Source: Bondarzewia mesenterica
Taxonomy: Eukaryota; Basidiomycota; Agaricomycetes; Russulales; Bondarzewiaceae
DNA: 49,502 nt
Direction of reading: 5' to 3'
Assembly: GCA_004802705.1 (NCBI GenBank)
Contig: SGPL01000226.1
Location: forward strand, 1 to 49,502
The translations under genes and the position numbers were made by a program. Shown here piece after piece: positions 33,494-46,295 of this stretch (position 1 is the first letter of the stretch; the number at the start of each line of letters is the position of its first letter). The notes beneath the pieces are model-generated. The model was given only the letters and a program-made list of their open reading frames with translations. It did no database searches and was not told the origin of the DNA.

Positions 33494-34130
33494 TGCTTAT
33501 GCTCTCGAAATTCTCAAGGGTAATTGAAGCTCAAGGCTACGATATCGAAGTCAGAATTGTCATATGGATGGGTCAGGTAGGTATGCTTACTGGGATGCTG
33601 TGAGAATCTCAATAAGGCGGGGATGTCGATGGGGCAGAAGGTCCTACGACTCCTCGATGCTCTTTTATCCTATCGGGATACGGTGCGCTGGCTTGACCGA
33701 TGGCCAATGTTGCCACATTTGCCTTCATTGTCACAACAATTTTCCTTTCTCCTGCGCTTTGACCCACCCTAGACCTTGCGATGGACATCCAAAGCTTGTG
33801 GCGTTCTATGGTATTGTTTCTCGAAGCTCCGGAGCTTTGGCCTTTTCTTCGCGGGATCCCAGTGTGTGCTGAGGACTGCCACATGGATGGCAAACGCTGC
33901 CACGATAGCGTACTGTAGCTCCTGCAGGTTCTACGCGACAATGGATCAAGATTCGAGATCGATCGCGCCTCGGTAGTCAGACACATACCACGTGACCATG
34001 TTGCATGTCTGTCCAAGCTGAATATCTTTGAATATCTCCCGCAGGAATAAATACAAGGACATGCAGTAACGCGATCTCGGGGATATAAACTGATATAAAA
34101 TGGATTCGTGTGAGGTACATAAAGTTATTA
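33494..34130. other. intergenic region
   Basis: Upstream of the small coiled-coil gene and downstream of the acidic-protein gene. Frames of 66-135 codons on both strands overlap one another and have no motif. Confidence 0.45.
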
Positions 34131-35463
34131 TTATACATCAAATCGGACGACTTGCTCTCCCCTGCCTCGATCAATCTTCACCAGTCTCTTCGCCACACAT
34201 CCGTACAGCACCCGCGTCGACACTTGGCCTGACAGCACGCCCGTGCCACCACACGCGGCGTTCTTCGCATTCAGGACCTCTTTGAGCTTGATCAGTGGCA
34301 CCGAAAAATTGGGTGGCGCGGAAAGCAGCGCGAGAAGCATGTGAGCGGTGAGGATTTGGGATACGTTGGGTTGTCCCGAGCCAGCTGTGGCACCGGACAT
34401 AGATGACAGACTTGACGCCGTGGGAGAAGGCGGTTCGGGTGTTTGGGAAGAGAGCCATTGGAGGTGCTTGCTAATGGCGGGGAGGCAGTAAGTCAGCATG
34501 TCCGGAAACGACAAGGCAACAATGGACAGACATGGTTTCTTTCGCGCGGGGAGGTTTTTGGACGCCATTGCCCGAAGTGTCAAACGGATGGCCTGGCATA
34601 ATGATGTCTCCTACTGTGGACCAGATCTTCATCTGTGCAAGAATAATACAATTTGTTTAGTTTGCATAGTATGAGGCGACACGAGAGACATACGACAATG
34701 CGCTCGACTTCGTTGGTGATTCGGACCTTCGGTTTCCGCGCAGATCGTGAAGGAGTGGTGGCTTCAGCATTGATTCGTGGACGTATAGGTGTGGGAGGTA
34801 CGATCTCAACTTCCGATTCATCACATAGATCGGGAGGTGCAGCCGGAGGCGGAGACGGCCCCTTACTGAGCATGACCGTCTTCTCTGCTTCATCAGCCTC
34901 GTCACCCTCTTCGTCTTGCTCATTCTCCTGAATATCCTCATCTTGACTAATCGGCTGAACGGTAACATCAGGATCAGGTTCCTCCACGTGTTCCGGCTCA
35001 GGTGAGACATTGTTGGGCTCGTCAATGGATGGGTCGTCTGTCGGAGAGGAGAAAGAAAATGGACGATTGCTACGGGATGTCGGGCGCACGGCTGATATCG
35101 GACTCGCAAACGATGATGTCACATCACCCAAGTCGACCTGTTCGTTTACGAGCAGGTCGTTGAATTGAAGAGTACGGGCGGGTGTGCGCGAACGCCCTCC
35201 CGGAGTACCCCAGAAAATGTCTTCTTGTGCATCAGTTCGAGGGGATCGAGATGACGGTGGCGGCTGGGAATTACGAGTAGGCTTGGGGGTACCCATAGGG
35301 TTGCGGAGAGCAGGTCTTTTTCGTTGTAGGCCCTCTTTCTATTTGTGAGAACGGTATGATCAATGGCTACATAGCGTCCGTGCCAGGTAATACGTACCCG
35401 TTTATGCAACTGGTCGATTCTTTCCCGCAGTTCCTGAATCCGCTCCTCTTCATTGTGTGCCAT
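34131..35463 (-). CDS. acidic, disordered protein with structured C-terminal domain, unknown function
   Basis: Not recognised. Exons (minus): 35463-35398, 35338-34694, 34632-34532, 34470-34131; 1152 nt, 383 residues if translation starts at ATG 35463 (MAHNEEERIQELRERIDQLH). The first 22 residues are a strong coiled-coil. The middle ~200 residues are Pro/Ser/Thr/Glu-rich and disordered, with an acidic run (EDIQENEQDEEGDEADEAE) and several TP/SP sites suited to CDK phosphorylation (TPGGRSRTPAR, PPTPIRPR, TPSRSARKPK). The C terminus is more ordered (NEVERIVMKIWSTVGDIIMP; ILTAHMLLALLSAPP; GQVSTRVLYGCVAKRLVKI). The start may not be real: the SPC34-like frame directly upstream can be spliced into it in phase, making one 564-residue protein. 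Confidence 0.65.
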
Positions 35464-35503
35464 TGTCCTTGGAGAGTGCGGGCGATCTACGGGTTCTGAA
35501 GTT

Positions 35504-36122
35504 TTAGCCTTTAATTGATGGTTGGACGAAGAGAATATCTGATGAGAGGCAGGAACTGACTTGCTGCAGCGCGTCGTTCAACGACTCCATATTCTGGCGA
35601 ATCTCGTGAAGCTGTTCGAGAATTGCTGATACCTGCGACTGAGCTCGAGGCATGGGTCGTATGGACGAACTGGTTATCCGGCAAAACGTTATGATATACG
35701 AGGGGGTAAAGAACCAACGTCTCTCCCACTTACTAGCGATCCAGATACTTCAATGCGGCCTCCGCATACACCTCCGGTTCAGGTTCTTTCGGTCGAACGG
35801 CATCGTCCCTCCTTGTCGCAGGATGCTTCCTGAGCGGAGTAGCGCTGACGACCTCGATCCTCGTAACCTCAGCTGGTGGACCTGTCGAGTCTGGTTCGCG
35901 CACCCCAGAATGGCGTGCGAGTGGTGCAGGGGGTACTAAAGTGAACAGGCCGAGCTCAGAGGGGTCAACATCGCGGATAAGATCGCCTAATGGAGTGTCT
36001 AGGACAGCAGCGGTGAAAGCATTTCCGGAGGACGATGACGAGTTCGCCGCAGATGATGAGATGGATCGTATTGATTTAGCTGTCGAGGCGAAACGGTCGA
36101 TGTGGTCTGATAAAGAAGGCAT
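35504..36122 (-). CDS. SPC34: DASH/Dam1 complex subunit SPC34-like
   Basis: The DASH/Dam1 complex couples kinetochores to microtubules. Exon 1 is 36122-35734 and exon 2 begins at 35669. Read to its first stop (35504) the product is 184 residues. The N terminus MPSLSDHIDRFASTAKSIRS, the block LGDLIRDVDPSELGLFTL and the following EVYAEAALKYLDRYSSIRPM ... ILEQLHEIRQNMESLNDAL with its coiled-coil match the expected order of the SPC34 family: N-terminal helix, 'LIRDTEPHERALF'-like block, then helix plus coiled coil. The assignment rests on remembered family pattern, so confidence is moderate. Alternatively, exon 2 ends at 35561 (GTCAGT donor) and joins 35508, giving an in-frame fusion with the downstream acidic protein; only 40 nt separate stop 35504 from the next ATG. 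Confidence 0.6.
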
Positions 36123-36926
36123 TGGTGAGGTGAGTCGGGATCAGTGTTAACGCGCCGTCGACTCAATCCAATCGTGCCGCCACAACACGCTGAGACCGGC
36201 CCTAAACTCTGATATAACTCATCAACATTTCGAACGGTGCAACTGATGCCTCAGTAATTGAATTTCGAGCAAGTAAGTTGAATTTGTAGTTCATGGTTAC
36301 TGACCCCACAACTTATTGCGAGATCAGGAAAAGAGAGGAAAAGAGGTGAGCATCGTGTGTTCTTTCTTCCATTTGCAGGATGCAACTTGTTTATCCAACT
36401 GCTGTCCGAGTGTGTTGCACGCTGTTGATAAAAAATCAAACTAACCTATGTCCTCTGATATCAATCCATCCATCGTTCTGCATCTCCCCCTCTTTCGGTT
36501 ATCTGACTGACAGAAATTGCTGTCAGATTTTCTGGTACGTCTTGCAAGATTCACCAGCCGATGGCATACGGGACGGCTGCGTAGAGGTTTGGGGCACGAA
36601 TAGACTGTATAAAGCGATTTGTGCGAGTAGTTATGTGTAATGCCAATACGAGCCGGCGATGTTCATCATTGACGTGTTTGTCAGAAGAGATGGATTGCAA
36701 TGATCATGAAAATCAAGAATCCGATCAAACGCAAAACGCTGGCATCGGCGGGCGCTTAGCGAGATTCGTGGTTCACCTTCGCCGACGCAATTAATTATAA
36801 TAATATTCGGCTCAAGCAACGCTCAAGTGATTTCGATTACTGTACTGCACGACCGTCGTCTCTCAGATCATCCCCGTCACCACAACTCTATCATCATTCA
36901 TTAACATCGCCTCTCCACTCTCTCCT
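36123..36926. other. divergent promoter region, SPC34-like / DOCK
   Basis: These 804 bp lie between divergent starts. No gene is recognised. A/T-rich patches lie near 36781-36811, and a CT-rich leader directly precedes the DOCK ATG. Confidence 0.45.
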
Positions 36927-39900
36927 ATGGCGCGCAGCGCTGCCCCAGCTCCCGGACGACAGGGCGTATGGGAACCACTTCCTGTCATCGTCTACGGTTA
37001 CGCTGTCCACCCCCTCTCGCCCTCACATAGAGATACCCGTATCTCTCACAAATATAGGACATCGACCGCAACTGCTGCCTCCTCTGCCGATTCGCTCGTT
37101 CACAGAGATGTCGTTTCGTTGGAGGTCGGAGATCAGGTGTACGCGTTTGAAAAGTATACCCCCAAAGGCAAGGAGACTGAAGGAATTTGGTATAGAGGGC
37201 ACGTTGTTCACATTGTTCACCACACTACAAAATTATTCATGTCATTTCAGTTATGTTGTTTGCACTACCCGACGCCCCCCCGTGTCTTGGAACGCGTCCT
37301 CAGATCCCTCGTCTTCCAAGAGTCCCAAGGTGGAGGAACCTCAGCAGGTCTTCATAGGCATTTTCCCTGCGTCTCACATCTACATCCGCGATGAACTCCC
37401 AGACGCTGAAGGACGCTTAGCCGATGTCGCCGCCGCCTTTCATAACGGCACAGATGTAGCTACGTTGGATGGTTTCAAGGCGGGGGCCATGGACACGCTG
37501 AGAGAGGAGGACGAGGAGGATGCACTTGCGAAGAGGAAGTCCTTCAAGCTCGGACCACCTCCCGACCAAGCGAACTCGTCTCGCGCAGGTCTTCCCGTGT
37601 ACACTCCGAGCGTCCGTTCTATGTCTCCGACAGCATCTCATGTGATGAGCAAGCCTCTCCCTCCTCGTCCGTCACTCAAATCCGGGGACGACACAGCATC
37701 AGGCGCTGCCCAGCCCATCATCGATGAGATTGCGTCCGCGCTGCGAGAATGGCATACCCTAATGTTCCAATATCTCGCCCGTCGTGACTACAAGCTCTTC
37801 CAAACCGTCCGCGAGCACATTGAGGCGCTTCATCTAGGGCGGCGACAACTTCTCGCGCAGACGCTTAGCACGGAAGAAACTCTCAACCTCCGGCGCGACT
37901 GCGTCACACGTCTAGTGAGTGGAAATCTTGTGCAGGGTCTCGATGTCATCGTTCGGCACCCAACAGGTGGAGGTCTGGTCATGGTGGACGTGGAGGGCGA
38001 AATTGATACCCGGAGCTGGACGAGTGCAGTGCGGATGTACGCCATGCAGGCCTCTCTGGCGTACATGGAGGTATTTCCTGAGCCGTTGAAGGGGGTGCGG
38101 TCTCATATCAGCGTTGATAATAGCAACATGGCTCCCCTCCCCACTCCAGCGCATTCGGCTTTTCCTGAATATACCCGGACAAAAGGCCATTCTCGAATGA
38201 TTGGCTCGACGTCCAGCTTCAAGGATCCAAATTCCAACTCACCCAAATTTTTCCACGTCTTCCTCGAGCTTCGCGCATTCGTTGCTCCCCTCTGCTCTCC
38301 AGGCGAGACCGCGGAGCTCTACTTTTCCCTATACCAGAAGAACGAGTCTCGATTTGTGACGGAGGAGTTCTGCGCCATCTTGAATCACAACGGTGTTTTG
38401 GCACGGGATCCCTCTGCTCGCATCCGCACGCTCTTCACTGATTTGGCTCTGTCCGATGTCCAAAGCCCGGTTTTCTTAGTCTGCCGCATAGTTCGCAATG
38501 GCTCCATCAAAATCGGGTCTCATATGGGCAGCGGCGTGCCTCTATCTATGGATGGAGGCAGACGCGGCTCGGACGTTTCTGGTAAGGAGGCGGGTCCTGT
38601 TGGATGGAACGAGTCGACCCCCAATCTCAATTCTTCTTCGCGTCCATCGGCGGCGGATCATATTTCAACTTCTCGAAGGCCCTTTGGGTGTGCTGTTTTA
38701 GAATTGACACAGTTAAGCAAACTTGCCGCCGATCATGCTACCGTTTCTTCCACGAAGGAGCATACGATGCCTATCTTTGTCCCGGTCAACGAGGCCATTT
38801 TCTCCATGCTGCACCAAGATATCATCGCCAACAACTTGAAAGAGTTCGAAAAGTCCCCTAGGTGCGTTTGAACGTGTTCAAGAGTATTTTGATTTCCTAA
38901 CAAGCGACAGAGCGGAGACGATTGCAGTATCGGTCAAGGTATTCCACGGCAATGCAAACACTATCATTAGGGAAAATACTTCCTTGCTCCTCGATGTACC
39001 CTTGACTTTGCGGCTCGGCTTTCCCGACGTTGTGTTTCCGGGAGACGTCCGCAATGAACTCTACATCAAACTCTGGAGTGGCGACTTCTTCTCGGCTCAT
39101 AATAGCTCAGCGCGGCGCAGCGTTCCCAATTTCGCTCTTGCTCGAGGCTCCGGGACGCCTACAACCAACAACATTGAGGTTACGGTGGAGGTGCGCGATC
39201 GGGACGGCAGAACTGTGCATGATATGATTTCACAGGGCAGTGGCGAGCCGAACGTGTCGCAATTCCACTCTATGGTTTTTCTGCGCAACAGCCAGCCCAC
39301 ATTCGGTGAGCTTATCAAACTGCAGTTTCCTTTGGAGGATCTGCCTCAGTGGCATCTGTTCTTCACGTTCCGGTACCGCAGTGCCAGGGAGAAACAGGGC
39401 AGTCGCAACAGCAGCGACGCTATAGATCGGCCATTCGCATTTACGTTCTTACCGCTCACTCCAGATGGTCGTTCGTTCGTTGAAGACGGGATCCACACTC
39501 TCGTACTCTACCGAGCAGAGAGACTAAGCCAGATTATGCCCGAACTATATCTAGGTGCCAAACCTTGGTTGGCGGCAGGCCAACGACCAGAACAAGTCGC
39601 TGTTCCAATCGAATTGCAAAAGCTCGCGCCGCCCATGCGAGACAATCTGGTGATTCGTTCCTCACTGTGTTCCACTCGGCACACCCAGAATCCGGACCTG
39701 CTCCAACTCCTCAACTGGTCCTCGATCAACGACACGGAAACCCTGTCTGCCGTTCTGGCTAAGTTCACGTTCGTCGGCGAAGTGGAGATCGTCAAGTTCT
39801 TGCGGGACATATTCGACTCGCTCTTCGGGATCCTCGTTTCCCAAAGCAATCAATCTAGCGAGATGGATCTCCTCGTTTTTAATGCTCTCGTAACTGTCCT

Positions 39901-42900
39901 CGGAATCGTTCAGGATCGGCGTTTCAGTAATTTCCAGCCCGTGCTTGATATCTATATCGAAAAACACTTCAATTGCGCGGGTGCTTCTTCGCACATCATT
40001 CAGTCCATGAACCGCCTGCTGACGAATCCTGCATCTGCCGAGTCGGCCCAGCCTCTGCGTGCAGCTTTGAAAGTCTGGCACTACATCTTCAAATTTATTG
40101 CTCGATCTCGAGAACTGCAGAAGGCGAGGGAGGTGGGAATGGGTGGCGGTGCGACCGCGGAGCATCTGGAGATGTCCTTCAGACGCGAGCTACGCGCACA
40201 TCTGTCCGAGGCCACTCGCATGATGTCCGCCAAGTCTCCGGCGTCCATCATCGGTACTCAAACCATTGCGCTCCAGCATTTCACGTCGATCCTCCCCGAG
40301 CTGGCGAAGATCTTTTCGACGGTCGAACTGGTGACGATTGCTACTCAATTTGCCAGTGCAGTCGTTGGCATTAGAGGCAAGATCGTCGTCTGGAAGTTGA
40401 TCATGTATCTGCAGCTTGTGAAGGGTTTTCTGTTCGACAACGCACAATCGCGGTCCCTGCTGGTCGAAGCTGTCGGGTCCTGGATCAAACCTCATTTCGG
40501 CCGTTTTGACGAATATGCGCACTTGATGCCTGGCGACGCGGATGCTGCGCAGGACGCGGCGAGAGTTGGCTGGCTTGAGAGCGTGAGGTTGTGCGTGACT
40601 ATTATCGCGATCATGCTGGACAAGCTACAGCAGTGCTTGGTTGATCCTGTCATTCTTGCGGATCGAAATTCGCTTCGTCAGGAACAGGATAACATCGAGT
40701 ACTTGCTTTCGTTGATGCCCAGGTATGTGACATTCATTCACGACACGACATTTTGCTCAGCTTGGTTTGAAGGTTACTTGCTTCATACCGTGAATTCCAG
40801 AGCCCCGTGAATGCGAGCGCTGTTGAGCGAGTTCGATCNCCCGCAACGGCACCCGCAGCTGTTCCGGTAATCTTCCCTGAATCATACCCCTTCTCACTGG
40901 TTGCGCAACTTCCCAACGCGCCTAAACAGTTCAACGGCGCTTTTCAGGGAGAGATCAGGGGTCTGTTCTGTCCTGCGCAAGGCGAGACCGCTATAGTGTT
41001 CCTGGTCCTCGTCTTGTCATGTTCAAAAAAGCACCTCCTCGACTTCTTTGCGCAAATATTCGAGATTGAAGGCAGGGACAATTTCGCTGCCCTGTTGATG
41101 CAGTTCTTCCAAGTTGCAACTTCGATTCTTGACAACGACGCGTGGCCCAGTAATTGGCTGAATGTCAATATCTTGGCGCATAAGGTTCTAATCAAAATGA
41201 TGGATGCTGCTGCCGTCCTCCTGGAAAGGGATTACATTCCCGGCCAGAACGCTTCTTTCCAGTTTAACCCGGAACTATGGAAAGAAGGGATACATATGCT
41301 GCTGAAGCTGCTTTCTTCGGATCAACTTGTCATCGAAGAATTCAGCCCACAGGTGAGGATGCATCGCGCTCGAATTTGAATTGGTGTTTGACTAATCGCA
41401 ACCTCCAGAAACGACGTGCCGTATGGAGACTGGCTGGCGATATACGAGGCGAAGGAGCAGCAATATTGCTGCAACTTTGGGATGTGCTCGGTTGGCCCGA
41501 AGACGTATCTGCGAGCGCTGGAGCGGTTACACGATATGGGGTATTGCAGTTTCTTTCGTTCTTCGTACGCGTCACGATTGACTGGCTGTCATCTGTAGGG
41601 ATACCAAGCCACGCTGAGCTCCCTCGTCGGGCACGTCGTCAATCTTTGCCTCAGTCACCACGATCAGCTGCGCAGCAATGCCGTTCAAATCCTCTACAGT
41701 ATGATTGTCACCCAGTACCACGAGCACCAGCACTTCGAAACCATCGAAAATGAGCTGGTTAATAAGCTTGATTCGTTGTTCATGTCTGACAGCAAGGGAG
41801 ATGATACCTTTTTCATCCGCCAGCTTCGTCAGTTGTTTGACTCGTCGTCAGTTGACGAGCAACTTCGAGACCGGGTGGCTCAGTTCCTGGATGAGGTCGA
41901 GCTTTTCCTCGAGCTTTTGCGCAATGTGCGCGGTCTGCCTGAAGGCGAGGAGTATGCTGACGATCGTGTCATTGCCACGGTCTGTTCTTGCCTTCTCTTC
42001 TATTGCATTGTCTACTGACCGCTCATGAACAGCTTCGTCTAATGAACTTCATCCGACGCCTCGGCCGTAATGAGATCTACATCAAATATGTCCATCAACT
42101 TGTGAACGTAGGTCATGAAGTAGCATGACCTTCAACACTTCTGACAGAAATGCCTTATATATAGATGCATCTCCAGTCGCAGAATTATGTGGAAGCAGCT
42201 CTCACACTGAAGTTGCACGCGGATCTTCACGAGTGGGACCTGAACTCATTCGTTGAACCGATGGAAGATCTTGGCTTGCCAGCGCAGTCTCAGTTCCATA
42301 GGAAAGAGACTCTCTCGTTACTAATCTTGGATTACCTGGGTTTGTCCATCATTCTTTATTCTTCAAATAATTTCGCTTCATGCATCTATCAGGTAAGGGC
42401 AAGGCATGGGAGAGTGCAATCGAAATATGCAGAGACCTTGCTTTTCAACATTCGGAAGTTACATTCAATTAGTGCGCGATCGTCTTTATCCTCATATTTT
42501 GGTCGCATTAACTCATCATCTATTAAGTGGACGCCTTGCCGAGATTTTGCGACATCAGGCAGCTCTTCTGGAGCACATCGTTACGGACCAACGCTACTAC
42601 GCTGAATATTTCCGAGTCGCGTTTTACGGCAATTTCCCTGGCGCTATCTGCAACAAGCAATTTATCGTATGTTCCTCGGCTCTGTTCATGTGCTGAATTC
42701 TGACCTGTGTGATAGTATCGGGGTTTTGAATGGGAGAAATTCGGAGCTTTCTGCGAGCGCATGCTGAACAAGCATCCAGGAGTGCAACTGCTGAAGACCG
42801 TGGGGGAACCTCCTGTCGATATCAAGTACGGAACCGACCAATATATTCAGTGCACTGCTGTCACGCCAGAACCGAATCAAGCACTGCCTATTTTCACCAA

Positions 42901-44132
42901 TCCCGATGCTCCAATAGCGGTGCGGACTTACTATGAGCATAGGTATGTTTCGCACAAATGTCAGAAAGTGCCTCAAATTTTCTAAATTTGCCCGATAGCG
43001 CGATCAATCTCTTCAGTTGTTCTCGACCTGTACCCAAGGTCGACAACGAAGGTGTTGAGGAAGTTTGGGTGGAGAAAACCTATTTCACCACGGAAGAGTC
43101 CTTTCCCACAGTTTTGCGAAGATCCGAGGTTGTTGCACGGGAGGTGTTGGAGATCTCTCCCATCGAAACTGCTTTGCACGAGATCGAGCAGAAGACAAGG
43201 GAATTAGATCAGCTGAATATGCGTTACTCAGCACTGTCCAAAACTTCACAGGTTGTCTCAACGAATCCTTTGTCAATGACGCTCAATAACGTCGTGGATG
43301 CACCCCTCAACGGTGGCATAGCACGATATCGTCAAACATTTTTAACATCGGATTATATCTCAAGGTACCCCGAACGTGCCGAAGTGGTGGAGAGATTAAA
43401 GAATAGTATAGACGAGCAGGTTCGTAAACAGTGCCCATAAAATCCGAGATTATTGCTGATAAATGTCTTTATGTTCATTATCATAGGTTCGCATCATCGA
43501 TAGTTGCTTGCGACTGCATGGGCAGCTTTGTCCACCTGAGATGCTCGCGTTCCATGAGACTTTGGAGAAGTGGTTCACGAAGAATTTCCAGGAAGAAATT
43601 CAACGTTTTGTCTGTTGACGGACAATTTGAACGACCATCCACTCCTGTCTCTCGCTCGCATACACAGCCAGGAGCGTCTTTGTATGCACCCTCCATGAAC
43701 GATACCGTATCCCTCCAGCACAGCGTTTCCTCATCATCAACTACTCGACCACCTTTCGTGATCCCTCCTCTTCAGCTCGGTCGCCCTGTCATCACCCCGC
43801 CTCCATCCTCGCCCAATGGAACTTCGGGGACCTTGAGCGATCTCAATCTTATTAGCGCGACATCCAAGCAGACGCCATTGCAGCGACACCTCGCTCACCT
43901 TGCACGGCATGGCATGAATGGCGTGTCATCTGGACCTGGTGACGGTGGTGGTGGGAGTGATTCCATTTCGGCTGGTTCGCCTCAGGGTTCTCTAGTGAAT
44001 GTCGTCGGCGTAGGCGGACAACCAGTGGCAACTAGCAGTGGCTCCATCATCGGCAGCGTGGGAGGCTCGCTGAAGGGACGCTTCTCGCGTTTAGGAAGCC
44101 TTAATTTCGGGCGCAAAGATAGTTTGGGGTGA
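36927..44132 (+). CDS. DCK1: DOCK-family guanine nucleotide exchange factor (DOCK180/Dck1-like)
   Basis: DOCK proteins activate Rac/Rho GTPases through DHR-2 and bind phosphoinositides through DHR-1; yeast Dck1 acts with Lmo1 on Rho5. Exons: 36927-37198, 37251-38861, 38911-40722, 40803-41352, 41409-41540, 41599-41979, 42033-42107, 42165-42339, 42393-42471, 42528-42666, 42716-42942, 42999-43419, 43487-43609, 43668-44132; 6462 nt, 2153 residues. An N-terminal SH3 domain is visible (GDQVYAFEKYTPKGKETEGI, WYRGYVV). DHR-1/C2 lies about residues 665-860 (RNELYIKLWSGDF, IEVTVEVRDRDGR, FAFTFLPL). The armadillo-like middle contains AVWRLAGDIRGEGAAIL. DHR-2 runs about 1590-2000 (NYVEAALTLKLHADLHEW, RQAALLEHIVTDQRYYAEYF-like block, CLRLHGQLCPPEM). 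A Ser/Gly-rich tail follows. Intron 1 appears to be GC-AG. An N base at 40839 leaves one residue undetermined. Confidence 0.93.
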
Positions 44133-44516
44133 TCTCTTCCTTTTGATGATTGGATCTAGTTTGAAAGTTGTGTGCTCCTTAATTGTTTCTGTAGTTATCG
44201 TGGTAGCAGTGCTTCCCAGCTTGTCCCTTTCTTTCTTGCACTGTAGCTTTCTAACTAATGTTGAGTAAGAGGATACCAGCGAACCGTGTTGTTGTATAAT
44301 GTGATTCGATATTGCATTCTTTCTATTCCCTATGCACTGTTTTCTGTTGTAGATTTTGAATTGATGCTCAACACATCCAAGTGAGGAGAGTAGACGAGCG
44401 ACGAGCGAGCATCAACTATGTTTTCCCAGTGGCGAGCCCGATTGAAGGAAAAGAGTGTGGTATGCACAGCTTGGACGTGATACAAACATGCACATAGGAG
44501 TATCAGCGATTTTCCA
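44133..44516. other. convergent spacer
   Basis: T-rich 3' flanking sequence of the DOCK gene and the 3' flank of the medusa-like gene. No gene is seen. Confidence 0.5.
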
Positions 44517-46295
44517 TTATTGAATCAGAGAGTACGAATGCAAACAACAAAATTGGCAGGTGCCGGAAATTCGAAAAATCCACAACAGGCGGTTATATCC
44601 AGAGGGCATGTGATAGTCGCCATTCAGTATGTCGAGGTAGTTATCAATGTCCTCGAAAAAGGGTTCAACATCAACGTCTGGAGATAAGGTTTCATAGGAC
44701 GGAAGTAAGGGATCCAGCTCAACGTCTAGCTCGTCAAAGTCTAGCTCCCTGCCCGATCTTAGACTATGTAAGGGCTCGGTTTTGGAAGAGACGAGTTCTG
44801 CATCGGGAAGAACGTAGGGTTTGAGAGCACGGGATCTTGAATCTCCCGGAATATTGTCAAAGATAATTCTCTCGGAGTCCAACTGGTTCAAGATTCGTGA
44901 GGTGGGATGACAAAGATGCAAGGAAAGTGTGAAATGTACCGAGCAATCGCAGTCCAAGACACTTGGTGCAGACTTCGGGACCTTCATGAGTACAGTGAAT
45001 CGGTGAATGAACTGCACAGAATGACAGTAAGTAGATGGGAATGAAAACCTACATATACAGCGATGATCTTCTCCAAGGTAGCGTGAAGCGTGGACCAACG
45101 GACAAGCCTTAGACGTGTTTCGATCTGTCGCGGCGTGGGTGGGGGGAAATTCATGACTTGATGATAGAAGTCCTTGTGTTCCTCATCATCTTTCGTGACT
45201 ACGATTGAACGACGGTTATCAAACATGCCCCTAACCCTGGCTTTTTCCTCGTGGATAAATGTGCATTGCAGGAGGTACTGCATAAGGGAGACGATGTCAT
45301 AGGAAGACGCGAAGTACCCAAAGCCGGCGCGATAAATGCATGACACAACCGTCTGCTTTTTCCCGTATTCTTTGGGCAGTATAGCTTCACAGAAAATCTG
45401 CAGTCGATTGCCAAGTCGGAAGCGTGTAAACCGTACGAGCCGCCTCCCGGCGCGAAACTCCTCTGCGGAGAAATTCTCTTCCATCTTGTCGACAGAAGCC
45501 ACAAATTCGGGTTTCAGGAACTTTTCAGGGCCGTAAGCATTGACTTCGCGTTTCCGAAGTAGACGAGACGGAGGATGGTGTTCTGGTCTTGTCTGTCTTT
45601 CGCACAGGTGGATCGGGTCCGGATTGACGAGGCCCTGGTTCTTGTGCACAGATTGCGACTTAAAATCGAGAGGATGTGCGGAATTCTGGGGAGAAAGCCA
45701 AAGAGGTGACATCGATTCCTCCAGTTCCATCTCCATTCTTCGAAGAGATACGTCTGTATCCATTGTATGAAAATCAAAATGCGAACTACATAGTAAGAAG
45801 GACATTTAAAGGATAGGACTAACCTTCCTTCCAATAGGTGAAACAGCCAAAAGTAACCCAGTCTACAAGCTCAGATGCAGAATTTATCAGCTCGAGAGAG
45901 ATAGGCACATTTTGCGGATTCTCATTTTGATTGGGAATGGTTCCTTCGACACGCCACAGGTCGCGATCGTTTTGGCGGCGAACTGTGGTGACGATCGGTT
46001 GCTTTCCAAAGATGAGTCGCAACGAGTAGGCACTAGAGAAATTCATGGAGACATGTACGGTGAGGGGAATGTCATGTCCTCCCTCGCACGGAGAATATTC
46101 TAAAACTCTGAACATGCGCGAAGTCGAGACTACGAGGTATGGTGTGGATGGAGCGTCAGAGCAGATTTCCATGGGATTGGAGCCTATTCTGGAATCGCTG
46201 CGATGTCTGCTATTCGATGCAGAAGGCATCGCAGGAAAAGAGATAGAAGGAGGAGACATTACGCCTTTGAATATTGACACACATGAAACTAGCAT
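44517..46295 (-). CDS. medA: medusa-like transcriptional regulator (DUF7082), gene model unresolved at one junction
   Basis: Medusa proteins regulate conidiophore and sexual development in ascomycetes; a homologue affects mating in smuts. Exons (minus): 46295-45824, 45785-45053, 45011-44940, 44882-44517, about 545 residues. The N-terminal beta-rich region shows VLEYSPCEGGHDIPLTV, YSLRLIFGKQPIVTTVRR and DWVTFGCFTYW, as in the family. The DUF7082 core lies in exon 2: AGRRLVRFTRFRLGNRLQIF, VVSCIYRAGFGYFASSYDIV, VMNFPPPTPRQIETRL, TLEKIIAVY. The C terminus is acidic (DFDELDVELDP). Exon 1 ends in phase 1 while exon 2 needs phase 2, so the junction does not close; either one base is missing or the splice sites differ (an AG near 45603 would fit phase but discards an open frame). 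The start is also uncertain: ATG 46259 is an alternative, and an unlinked open frame lies upstream at 46325-46584. Confidence 0.75.

Noticed and set aside
45514..45834. alternative minus frame that joins medusa exon 1 in phase
   Set aside because: It reads a Trp/Arg-rich, non-family sequence and would need another unseen intron to return to the DUF7082 frame.
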